Positions 23,560 to 34,623 of a DNA stretch of 64,000 nucleotides are shown here, one piece after another (position 1 is the stretch's first letter; every line of letters begins with the position of its first letter). The position numbers were made by a program, and so were the translations under genes. Source of the DNA: Lyophyllum atratum (lineage: Eukaryota > Basidiomycota > Agaricomycetes > Agaricales > Lyophyllaceae); NCBI GenBank assembly GCA_014905825.1, contig JACGCN010000004.1, positions 1,364,001-1,428,000 on the forward strand, written 5' to 3'. A model generated the notes under the pieces. It saw nothing but the letters and a program-made list of their open reading frames with translations. It searched no databases and had not been told where the DNA came from.

Positions 23560-25585
23560 TTATGCTTTGAGCAGCGGATCCTCAGATGAGTCTATCAACC
23601 CCTCCGCTTTAACCACTGGGATTGGTTCGTCTCCGAGAGGCGGTGAGGTGAGCTGTTCTGCTGGTGACGACGCATCGCCATTCGGTAAAGATTTCGGTGG
23701 TGGGGGAGCTTCTCCCTGAAGAGCAGGATGCGAGGCGTCGGTCGTGGGTTTGTCGTCAGGACTTTCGTCCATCTTCGTGTCATCATCGTCATCCGTGCCA
23801 TCCTCTTCTCGAATGTCCTTCTCGAGCGCGTCTAATTGCGCTTTGATGCGTTCTGTGGGATCGGGAGACTCGGGGCGCCCGAGACCCAGCGTCTCCGTGA
23901 AGAAGGACGAGCCTGATCCTGGTTCAACATCACTGTCATCGTCGTCACTATCATCGTTCCCCGAAAACATCAAATTCCCGTCATCGCTTGAGATCCCACT
24001 GCCATGCATAAAGGATATGCCGCCGTTTGCCGCCAGGACACGTGCGAAGGGGCCACCCAAGAAACTTGGGACCTCATCTTCGGGCGAGGAATGTCGGTTC
24101 CGCTCCTGAGCCTCTCGTCGTGCGCGGAACGACATGAGCCGACTCTGGGCATAAAGTTGCGGAGGAGAAGTAGGAGTGTTATAGCCGTAATTAGTGTTGA
24201 CACGGTCGGTAACCCATTTATACCAGTCTTCCTTGGTACGGCCGTGAAGGAGTGCAACAACCAAGACAGTCATATTGTCGCAACCAATACCAGCTCCCGA
24301 TGAAGTATCGGGGGCCAGACAATGTTCACACATGTTTTCGCAAATTTCGACGAGGTCTTTGCCTTCAGCCACTTGGCGGCGGACGAAGTCGACAGCTTGC
24401 TGTGAGCTTAGGCAATCCCAAATACCTATGAAGGAGGGAGAAAAATGAGGGGAGAAAAGCAGAATGATGTCGTAGAATTGCACCATCGCAAGCAAGAATT
24501 AGGAACTCGTCCTCCTCTGTGATCTCATGGCAAGTAACATCCGGATCGGCAGTAATAATTTGTTTCTCGGGACCCAAGGAATAATTTTTCTTGAATTCAA
24601 AGTCACCCAGCGCTCGCGATAGCGCGAGGTTTCCTGGGAAAGGTTTAGTAACTTTGAGCGCACACGACATGGAATAGAATGCGGACCGTTAACACGGCCA
24701 TACTCGATGTATCCTCCTGCTCCATGGATACGTTCTTTTTCAACTGAAGTCCAAGTTAGGAAGGAAATGGTATGGTAGCAAGTAATGTTACTGACCTTCG
24801 CTGGTCGGCTTATGATCATAACTGAGTGGTTTGACTTCACCCTTTGTTCCGATGACAGATCGAGAGTCTCCTGCATTTGCCTGGAGATATTTTTAGACAC
24901 GACAAGGGATCCTTGATAAAGAGGCCGCATACGACGTAGATCTTCCCATCAGTAGTCACCAACGCCGCCACAGCGGTACAGCCAGAAGGATCACGGGTAT
25001 GGGCAGGGTCTAAAAACCAAATGGTTAACCACCAGTGTTAGGAAATCGAGTATCACGAGCACGTACTCGCCAACAGATCTTCGTCTGTACCCAGGAAAGC
25101 CCTTTTCAATGCAGCATCATATTGATGCTGTTTATATGTCTCTTCCTCCGCTAATCGCTTGTGAAGGTTCTGGCCGGCAAATTTGGCGACAGTTCCGCCT
25201 AGAGAAGTTTGTGGGCACAAGTACGACGGGAAGATAGTTTGAATCATGACACACCACCATGTCCATCATAGACAGCGAAGAAGGCGTTAGAATCTTCCTT
25301 GCTCTCGTCTAGATCCAACACCATGGCATGGGCATCCTCCATGGCTGATTGAACAAGTAGAATGATCGACGATAACGTAAACGGTCAGAGCTTTCTAAAG
25401 CAGGCAAAGCGTAGCGAAAGACGAACAGATTCTCCACCCTTGCATTTCTGAAACGCCATAGTAAAAAAGGTTATTTCCACCCGACTTGGAGTACTTCTTG
25501 GTCGCTGAGAAGTAAGGGTTCAGAAAACTGCGATCAGGGATGCTTAAAGGTAGATTCACCTGGGGAAGAGAGCGTTTGTCCCTAT
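23560..25585 (-). CDS. PP2C-type protein phosphatase (Ptc2/Ptc3-like)
   Basis: Ten exons join in frame: 25585-25560, 25504-25427, 25344-25255, 25198-25067, 25009-24933, 24880-24796, 24743-24687, 24633-24484 and 24425-23560 are delimited by GT-AG introns of 52-82 nt. Metal-dependent Ser/Thr phosphatase motifs appear in order: [40 protein letters not shown] and [11 protein letters not shown] long acidic, Ser/Asp-rich tail follows the catalytic domain, as in Ptc2/Ptc3, which dephosphorylate MAPK and checkpoint kinases. The expected N-terminus is Met-Gly-Gln-Thr-Leu-Ser. The bases read AT-A-GGGACAAACG, so one extra base (position 25583) splits the initiator ATG, and TAG is upstream in frame. This is the only defect, hence the approximate 5' end. 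(Nine intervals are listed; I count nine exons with certainty.). Confidence 0.9.
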
Positions 25586-25977
25586 CGGGTCCTCAAAATG
25601 ACTGTGAACTGCGATTTAGATGCAAAACTCACCATGACTTGTGATTGGGAGGAGCAGAAGTGTAAGAGTCACAAGCTGAAGGGATCAAACCGATGATGGA
25701 AAGGCAGGAAACGAGGGGTAGAAAAGCAAGCAAAGGGAGGAAGAATAGTCGTGTGGACAATACGCAAGCTGTGCACAGCTCTTGAGTCAATGAGCTGCAA
25801 ATCTCAGATGTTTGCCCTTGTTGTCTCTGCCTCCATATCTGGCGCGGCGAGTGATGGCAAGAGGCGCAAACGGTGTGTAATGCAATGTAAAGGTGTGTAG
25901 TGGTACATTGACATTCATCATAATCTGGATAGTATACAGTAGAGCAATAAGATCATAGTCGTGAAGCAAAAATCCCG
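25586..25977. other. intergenic between PP2C and sugar transporter genes
   Basis: It contains the upstream region of the PP2C gene and the downstream region of the transporter, both on the minus strand. No coding signal is seen. Confidence 0.5.
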
Positions 25978-28645
25978 TCAAGCCTTCGACTCCCGTACAT
26001 GTTTGGCCTCCAGCTGAAGCTGGTTGCTGTAGACCCTGGGATTCGGTTGCTCGAAAATCTCGTTGATTTCCTCCAACGTCAGACCCTTAGTCTCCACCAC
26101 GAAGAAGTAGATCACGATCAACTCGAACAAGTCCCACACCAAGAAGATCACATAAACTAAGAAGGAATGTCAGTGTCAATGCTGCGTTATACTAACATGA
26201 AACCAAGCACAGACCTTTCCACCCTATCTTTTCAAGTGCGACAGGGAGACTGCGGCGCCGTCAGTGGAAGTTGGATGTGAGTGATACGCAGACATACCCA
26301 AAGGTATTGATCAAAGTTGCAACTTGAGCGCAGATATTGAGGAAAGCAAGACCCTTGGCGCGGGCCTCGTAACTGAGAACCTCTGCGGGATATAGCGCTT
26401 GCCTGGTAGAGAATCAGCCTGTGACAAACAAAAACGAAGTGAAAGACATACATGGGAGTCCAGCCGAAAGAGAACACCACCATGAACAAGAAGATGAAGG
26501 TGATCCCCGCATTAGCCTGCATAGCATTGCCTTTGGAACTGAGCAGACCCGTAACAATGGCCAAGATACATGTGATTGCGGCCGTGGAGGTCAGCAGAAT
26601 CTTGCGACGTCCAAAGCGATCAATGATAGCAGATCCCTGGAAGGTTCATACATTCAGTACAAAATTCTATCCGAAAAAAATGAGATGCTGAACTCACCGA
26701 TAAAGCTTAAGGTTGAAGTATGAGTAAAGGAGCGATACGATTATCTCTACACAGAATGAACAAAAGAAGCTCACCTCCAATACTAAGAAAATGAGTTCAG
26801 AACTTCAGAATCAACCTTGGGAGGAGAGACTTACTATGATGTTACACTGTTCACAAAGTTGAGAGTAAGGCGACGATTCTGGTTGGTGATACCAGCGTTT
26901 TGCAAGAGGATGGGCAGGAAGTAAGTGATGAGACCATTTCCGCTCAATTGACCGAAAGTTCCTATATTGCAGACTTATCAACAAGGGCTAGGACTTGAAC
27001 AAGAGCATTCGCATACCAATCAAAATGACCATGTACGCGCGGTAACGATCGGCGCGAGTTGTGAACAATGGCCTGAAATCCCACCAGGTCTCTGGAAGGA
27101 TATCCGAGTTATGACGCCATATTCCAAAGTAATAGATTGTTGCACGCACTGTCAACACCGTCAACTTCGATCTTCTCCTCGATTTCTTCCATCTCAAGGT
27201 CCACAAGCGGTGATTTGGGATCTCCGTTGCTGCTGTGGAGTTTGGCCAAAACTAGACGGGCTTCTTCCGACTTGCCAACACTGTAAAGCCATCGGGGACT
27301 AAAAGGTTTCATAAGTTAGGAATAACTTCGAAAACAATCGATGCCAGCTTACGATTCGGGGCACAGGTAGACGAAGAGCACGTTGATTGCGGCGGGAACG
27401 AGCTGTGCATGGAATTGATAAGTCCCTTGAATCTTCTGATACGTAAGGAGTTGTACTAACCTGGATGTACAGAGGCAAACGCCAAGACATTTCACTCTGG
27501 AATTTTCCTGTCGCCACCATCATACCAGTTGCGCTCATCTGACCGACATAGTAGCTGAAGAGGTATTAAGCCTTGCTCTGATTCGCAAGTTCTGAACTTA
27601 CAATGAGTTCAAGAATCCAAGGTAAGCGCCACGTGAGTGTGGTGGTGTTATCTCCGCAAGGTATGACTTCGCCGAAGCACCAGCGCAAGAAGAGCCGAGA
27701 CCTTATCGTCCAGCATAACTTCAGATATCGGTGATAGAAATGAACCTTGTGAACCGACCGGTCAAGAAGCGGCCCCCTAGGAACATTCCCTGGGTTTTTG
27801 CGTTGGCGGTGATCACAGCGCCCACGCTGGATAGTCGGAAGAATGAGTAAAGCACCGAACCTCCATGGAATAAGTTGCCTACCACAAGACCAAGTTACCA
27901 AAGAACATGGAGAAGCGGCGTCCAAATCTGTCAGGTAGATAGACTGCAATATCGCTTCAACGTGGGTAAATGAATGTTCTGCAGAACCACATACAAGCGG
28001 GGATAGTGCCACTGTAAGATAATAATCAGGACCGTCTCCAGTGAATATGGTATACACGACATACCAGATTGAACCACTAGGGAATTCGAACGGCTGTGAC
28101 TCAGTCGAGGTCGACAAAATAAGTGAGGCCAAACGCACATGGTGAATATTCCGAAAACGATTCTATCACAGGAATGTCAGGCTTGCTCTTTGAGGTCAAA
28201 TGTTATGAACGCGACTCACCCAGTTTTAGCACCTACACCCGTCAGACCGAAGTATTCCTGGTATTGCAGCATGCTATTGATTCCACCCATGACCTGGGCA
28301 ACTCGTAAGCTAAACCTGGGCCATAAACTTCAACCATATTTCGACATACCGTTCCATCGAAACCGCTATCGCCAGAGCAGCAACAAACCACCAAGGTGAT
28401 CAGATACATCTGAAAGACATATCTGTTCAGCAAGAAGCTCACGACATGCAAGTAGAGAAGCGTACTTGATATGCTCGCAGACTGAACCTCGAAACACCAG
28501 GGTCGACCTCCAAAGCCGCATTGAGGGCGACCTGGCGTTCCACGGGCGTCATGGGCTGCCCACGTACTCGCGGGCTAGTCTCCAAGTGCTCAACCTTCTC
28601 ATCCTTCTCGATAGATGAGTGGGATCCGTCTTTGCTGCCCGCCAT
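25978..28645 (-). CDS. MFS sugar transporter (lactose permease/hexose transporter type)
   Basis: A many-exon gene starting at ATG 28645 and ending at TGA 25978. Signatures of the sugar-porter family (Pfam sugar_tr) appear in order: a GFDGT segment and [15 protein letters not shown] after the first helix; [13 protein letters not shown] (loop 2-3); [50 protein letters not shown] and [16 protein letters not shown] in the central loop; DRFGRRKIL in the second half; [13 protein letters not shown]; and the terminal [17 protein letters not shown]. About 12 membrane segments are expected at the plasma membrane. The NGDP...LVDLEMEEI central loop places it with fungal lactose-permease-like porters, but the substrate cannot be read from sequence. 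Splices I checked (for example Pro-Ala-Phe-Tyr-Leu-Pro-Asp) are in frame, with no indels, unlike its neighbours. Confidence 0.92.
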
Positions 28646-30782
28646 GTTGTTTGAAAGTAAACGGCGAGAGATAGGAAGCTATTCGGTTTGCGTAAGCAAC
28701 GGAGCGAGAGCTTGGGAAAGCTTCTATTCTCGAGGCCTCATTTAAACAGGAAGCATAGGGGTATAGCCAAGCCGGACATTTTGCAATTTTAGAAGCAACA
28801 GGATATGTGCAGCATGGACACATACTGAACATCGTCAAATTTCAAGGGCCAAAGGAGCAACCGAGTGTCAGATGACGGGGCGTAAATTACGACAAGGCCA
28901 TAGTCGGCCATCGCCCCATCTCGCTGGCTTTCAAGTATTCCCCAGGTTTGATAGCCGTCCGCAAAAGGACCCGATAAAGCACCGGGTTCAGTGATATCCA
29001 GTGTTTCTGAGGTACTAGGTCAACGATCCTGATGCTCTGAAAGGTAGAACATTGTTCGCCGACGATAGTAAGGCGCTTTTGCGACTCCCATTTCGCCAGG
29101 TATGTGTCGAGTATCGAATCATAGAGTCACGGATTCTTGCCCATCGGCTGCAGGTCGGATCACACGATCCGGGGTATGCGGGCCGATTGTGGGGTAGCTG
29201 TGAAGAGGGAAATTGGAATCAGTTTCGAGATTACGGTACCTGAGGTCTGAAAAATGGAACGCAACAAGGACGTACCAGGTACCCCTTGTTACCCTCCTAG
29301 TTTCTGGCATACCACCTCCACCGCCCAGTCTGACTTAAATCTCACCAGCATCGGTCACAGTCGTTAAATCTGGTATGCTCAGATACGGGAACATGGTGTT
29401 GGAAAATTGGGATGTATTCTATTCTTCAACAGCCTTCACCTCCTATATAATAACTGTGGCGATAGACACTCCATGGACTGAGGCCAACGGCGAGTTCGGC
29501 ACCGTGAACCGAGGGGTGCGCTGGGGTACGTACGGTGATTTCCAATTTCCCCACGTCGCATGGTGAGATACTTCCTTTCCGCTCCGCGAATAATCTGGTA
29601 ACTAGCCGCAACCTAGCACGGGGAGTAGTTTTACAAGTGATCCTGTGGAGAAATTCTTTGGACCTCCAATATCTGATACGCGTGAGCCAGATAGCTATCC
29701 AGGCGCGCTGAGTCTCCTGAAAATACATGCATGACCTGGAGTTGACGATCAAATTGAAACAGGAAATCGAGATGCGTGACTGGAATAGATATGGTCATGC
29801 ATCCATGCCGCGGCTTGATGATGTCAAAAAACCAAGCCTGTGCCAGCTTTCCGCCCCTGAGTACTTGTGGGCGTCCACCGATCCCCACCTACTTCCAGAG
29901 TTCGCCATAGCTTCCCGACTTATACTCCACATGACCGTTTTCCACCTCTGCATCAAGCTGTCTCCTTTACCCCTATGCCCCAGCGAGCCATGGCTGGCCC
30001 ATCGACTACCCAAAATGCCCCCATAACCCAGCAGCGGCGCGAACATAACGTCAAGCTACCTGACGAATCACTGTTCGGTGGTGCGGTGTCTTTAGGCTCG
30101 AGGTACACAAGACGCTCGATAGAGGAAGGACTTCCTCATCGTCGAATTGATCGCCTTAGATTGGACTTTGGGACCAAGTCTGTAGGTATCGTCACTACGG
30201 TCATTACCGAGAGCCACGGTTAGAGGACAAGCAGGGAGAATCGGTGCTCCTCTGTCACGATGGTATGCTGGCTTGCCGCTCAAAGGTTCAAGATCCCCTG
30301 CTACAAGCGCATATAGATGCATTCCACACGCCATACAAGGTGCGTCATGGAATTTGCCCAATTGTATTGACGACAAAGCAGGTGATATGGATTGCATAAG
30401 TATTCCATCACTGCTTGTAGCATGCTCTAGGCGTTCGAACGTGGAAGAGGCGAAGGGAAGCAATAGCGGCCAGGGGACGATCGTCTGGATTGAGAAACGA
30501 GGTGGCACCTTGATGACGTGAGCAAGTGGATCTGAGTGTGGGAGAGTGGGTTGACATAACCTTACCCTCTACTTGCTCCCAACAATTTACCAGTCCTCTC
30601 GTGCAGGCTCACGCGCTTCCATCTCCAGCTTTACTCTGGGACGAAAGGTAGGTCTACCCTTCTCACTACCAATCTCCGCATTTGCTTTAACGGATAACTT
30701 TAGCTTCTAATCAGCTTCGCTTGAAGCTTATCCTTTCACTGGTATAAATACCTATCCACTCACTATTACTACGCGGTAACCC
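28646..30782. other. intergenic, no supported gene
   Basis: About 2.1 kb between the divergent transporter and MYND-like genes. Frames at 29727-30026, 29867-30223 and 30092-30508 overlap on both strands, carry no family signature and are not supported. Both promoters presumably lie at the ends. Confidence 0.45.
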
Positions 30783-31541
30783 ATGTCTGCACTCCACCCA
30801 CCTTCTCGCACCCGTCTAACGGCTTCGCAGGTGCGTTGCTCGCACTAACTTATGTCTCATATCCCCTGGTATCTTACACTTATCTTTCAGACCACATACC
30901 CCGCAGATCCGTCTCCCTCCAGGCCGCGGTATCGCAAGCGCACCCTCTCAGTCACGTCTGTATCCTCAGTGCAGTCCAGAATCACACTTGACTTCCCTAA
31001 GGCCGAGCCAGCCCTTGTAGCCCCTCGTATCCGCACACACTCCGCCTATGGCTCATTCACTCCAACTCCCTCTGCTCGCACGAGTCTAGACCATCTGAGT
31101 CGCCCTTCCACTCAGTGGCCTTCTCTCTTTCGTCTGCCGCGACATCCGCGGAGACCCAGCCACCTTTGGGTGGACGAGAATGACTCAGCACTCTCCTCCG
31201 GTACATCTTCACCCACGATCCCTTCGTTTAGTCGTACCGCTTCACCAGGTCCCACTCTCCCACCCAGCCTGTCATTACCACCGACCTTCCAGACCAGCAC
31301 CCTAAAAGAACCCAGACAGGGACACATCCGAAAGCAGAGCAATGAACTCAATCCGATTCTTGCCAAGCTTGAGCGGAAGTCCAAGCTCCTGACGAAAAAA
31401 GTCTATTGTGCTACTTGCAACAAAGTCGGCTCGGATTACCCCAAGTGCGGGAGATGCGAAGCTATGTGGTGCTCGAGGGAGTGCCGCATGATCGGGGGGA
31501 AAAGGCACGTATGTGGATCTCGGACTTCGAGGGAAAAATAG
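30783..31541 (+). CDS. MYND-like zinc finger protein, C-terminal finger
   Basis: Exon 1, 30783-30830 (ATG in CCATGTC), and exon 2, 30891-31541, across a 60-nt intron give 232 residues. The first three quarters are Ser/Pro/Arg-rich and look disordered. The end, about residues 189-224, holds Cys-x2-Cys-x9-Cys-x2-Cys-x4-Trp-Cys-x3-Cys-x7-His-x-Cys. This is the pattern of a MYND-type zinc finger, a protein-interaction module, except that the last two ligands are closer (H-x-C) than usual. I recognise no other domain, and the protein's role is unknown. The alternative reading of the ligand set is an HIT-type finger. Splicing is clear, with GTGCGT donor and TTTCAG acceptor. Confidence 0.8.
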
Positions 31542-32750
31542 CAAATTGGACCTAGGAACATCTATTTTATGTATCGTCATTTCTTGGGATGTAGCAAGTT
31601 TTTTATTTTCTAATATCTAGAATAGTATGTTCGGTATACTTGTGGTCAAATGTCCGTATTTACGCGACCATGCAATTTATTTGAAGGCTGTTGTTTTCTC
31701 TGACTCTTCAATGAACATATATGGTTCACCTTACGATTAGTTACTTGACGGTTCGGGTTGGGGGTCATAAGGCGCGCGACCGTGTTATAATACGGCCCAC
31801 TCCATGTCATTGAGCGTATTGAAATCATGCGAAGTGTACGGTGTTCGATTGAGAAACATATAAAAATGGTGGTGTGAACGTCTAGGTGTTAAGCCATTAC
31901 TCCCTGGTGACTTCGCTGTGGATGACCGTCGGCCATTGAACGTCCACAATTTCTCGAGTGGTGACATGTTCACTCACGCTCATGATAACTTGCTGCTTCA
32001 AAGTGATGTCCAATTTAAAAGATTTTCCTAGGTTTCATGATATCAAGTCATCAGACCATTCACCTAGAATTCCATGGATCGGGTGGCTTAACAGTGGCCG
32101 TGAAAGTTCTGCCCTTTCAGTTGCCGCGGAAGTTGACATATGTTGTGTGCCATTGCCTCGGTTGTCCTATTTTTGTCGGAGGTATTTACAATGACCTTTT
32201 TTTTTGCAGGGATCGTACAAGTTCGTGCTGTAACGAGAGCGTTAACCATTAGTTCTTCAGATGGTCCGTATCGTATCACTCACTAGAAAGGGGTAGCCCA
32301 GTGCACTGCACAGGTGATCTCTTCTGCCGGCGGATTCAACGTGCTACGAGCTTCCCTGATTCATTCGCATCAAGGTTCGTTCAAGACTCCTAAGGCCGAT
32401 CTTCAGGAATCAGGATGGTTCGACCCATCATGCGATGGCGAGCTATCACGCGTGCTACAACTGACAAGCTGTGAAGCGAAGAGTGAGAATTAAGTATGAG
32501 ATGCCACGACCTGGTCTTCAAAAACCAGGAATGGACTGTGGCGAACTTGAGATCGATACGCACGGATGGACATCAGACGCATGCCGGTCACGGCAAGACA
32601 GGTTGCGCATTTCAACGAACAAGGAAGACGTGGAGACACCCACAGGTAAAAAGATCCGCTTCGTTGTCCTTGTGATTTCACCTAGCAGAGCCTGAATTAA
32701 GATATTTTCCATTCGATGAAGCCACCTAATTCTGCGCACGCGACATAAAA
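31542..32750. other. 3' regions of convergent genes, no supported gene
   Basis: Lies between the MYND-like stop (plus) and the BUD22 stop (minus). Only short domain-free frames are present. Confidence 0.5.
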
Positions 32751-34430
32751 TTACGAAAACTTGATCTTCTTGCCCAGACTGGGAACGATGGAGGCCCCCT
32801 CTTTCTCTTTGAGTTTCCGTTTCGCCTCCCAAGAAGGATGCATCGGCTTCTCCTCTACACGTCCCCTGGCCGAGCTTCTTGCCGGGGGTGCGGATCTCTG
32901 TGGGACCGAAACTACCGGCGCGGTACGCTGCCCCCAACCCTTATCAGCCTCCTGTCGATGCTGGGGCATATTGGTATTTGATTGTCGTCCCGCTGGGCCC
33001 TTGATAGGTTGGCGATTAAAGGGAGTGGTTCCATTAGATGGTCGGCCTTGTGAACCGCGTACCAAGGATGCCTTGTAGTCCTCCGCTTCTTTCTTCTTGT
33101 GGTTCGCGCCACTGCCGAACTTCTTTTCCCAAATCCTGTGCAGGCGGCGAACTTTTAGTTCCCGTGTATATAAACACAAAGTGCAGGAGGATACTCACGC
33201 TCGTCGCGCTCTTTGACCTCGCCTGTTCTTCTTGATGTCAATATCTGCGACTTTTATTTCACTTTCGCTCAGGTCAGAATCATCTGACTCTCCGCGCGTG
33301 AAGCCGACGGAAAGAGAGGGGAGGAACGTTGACTGAAGTCCGGTAGTTTTTGGGGGGGCTTTGGTAAGCGGCGCCTTTAGTGGTGGCGCTTTCTTTGAGG
33401 TTGAAGGAGCGACCGCGAGTTCCTCTTCGTCATCATCCGACTCCTCCGCAGCATCATCTTCGCCCACTCCAGATATCGACCCAGATTCCCACCCGTCTTG
33501 CGGCTCCTGTTCATCATCGTCGACTGTACCAGACTCCCATCCCTCATCATCTATTTCCTCCTCTTCAAGAACGTCGTCATCCCCATCCCCTTGTGATCCC
33601 ACCACAGCCTGAGAAACCTTTGCAGGGACCTTCTCCTTCGCAGTATCCGCCTTCTTCGATTTCTTTGGACGTTTAGTGATTGGTTCATCGTCGGCGATAT
33701 CGGCATCGACTGGGGTAACCTTGGGCTGAAGGACATTTTTTAAATCCTCCACGACGGTAGCGACCTCGGTGGCTAGTATTTTAGAACTGAGGAGTCGACT
33801 CTGCACCTTAGCAGCAGCAGTTCCAGGAGCGACAGGGGAGACATTGGCTGTGAGTTCTTTGGAGACTGGCTGCCTGAACATGTTCATTCTCTTGCAATAA
33901 TCGGACCTTGTTGAGTTTCGTCTTGAGTGCTGTAGTCGCTATAAGCTCGTGATCCAGATCCTGAAATACTCGAAAATAGGCTCGAAAGAAAAAATCACGA
34001 TAAGAGGCCTAGGGCATACCTTCAACAGTTCTAGCTGTCCTTCTACCTCAGCAATTTCATCAGCAGTTTCTGTTTTCTTCCTTCGTCAAGATGTTCGACG
34101 TCAGATAACACGGCTGGAAAAAACGTGAAACTCTGACTGACCGAAGATCTTTGAGTTTCTTGATCAGTTTTTGCGTTTCGAATGTTTTTGCCTTCTTGGC
34201 GGCTTTCTTCACTTCCTTCAAATCATGATGCTGTTACAGGCACGCGTTACTTTAATGTTAAGCCCCGTAAATATAAAATACGCACCAGCTTTCCTGCAAT
34301 TTTGACACCGATATCCTATAGCCACTGGACATTAGGACCGCACATCAAAATGTCCTTTGGAGAAAATCACCTGTGGAGGAGGTTCATATCTTTTCCTTTT
34401 GATCCCTTGTTGAGCAGTGGTTCCTTCCAT
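32751..34430 (-). CDS. BUD22: Bud22/SRFBP1-family ribosome biogenesis protein
   Basis: Several small exons start at ATG 34430 (Met-Glu-Gly-Thr-Thr), run through a Lys-rich coiled-coil N-terminus, a large acidic middle exon (ends near 33195) and a final exon to TAA at 32751. The C-terminal block, with Arg-Arg-Gly-Gln-Arg-Ala-Arg-Arg, Ile-Trp-Glu-Lys-Lys-Phe-Gly, Met-His-Pro-Ser-Trp-Glu-Ala-Lys and a terminal Gly-Lys-Lys-Ile-Lys-Phe, is diagnostic of the BUD22 domain. Yeast Bud22 is a nucleolar factor for 18S rRNA processing and 40S assembly; the animal homologue is SRFBP1. Between the coiled-coil exon (Gln-Glu-Asn-Glu-His-Val-Gln-Ala-Ala) and the acidic exon (Val-Ser-Lys-Glu-Leu) the frame shifts by one extra base near 33867-33870. 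The shift reads GCC/GCA as GCCA, so I regard it as the same consensus artefact seen elsewhere. The gene is divergent from TBCD. Confidence 0.85.
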
Positions 34431-34623
34431 ATCCAAATGTGAGGTATACAATGAAATGAGATCCCGCCGCGCTATAAGAGAAGAAAGGCCAGTAATGTCG
34501 AACGTTGAAGGTGAGCTTCAAGTTGAGCCTGTATGTCGGCTGACGTAACTTAATTACGTCAACTAAATCCAGATGTAGACGCGTTGATTTCCTCGCTTTG
34601 CTCGACGTACTTCGCTGCCAAGG
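34431..34623. promoter_or_regulatory. divergent promoter region between BUD22 and TBCD
   Basis: 193 bp separate the two start codons. No obvious core element was identified. A direct ACGTAA...TTACGT-like stretch around 34543-34560 forms a small palindrome (acgtaacttaattacgt) that could be a binding site, but this is unproven. Confidence 0.4.

Noticed and set aside
29727..30508. Overlapping open frames on both strands before the MYND-like gene
   Set aside because: They shadow one another, lack domains and have no consistent exon structure.
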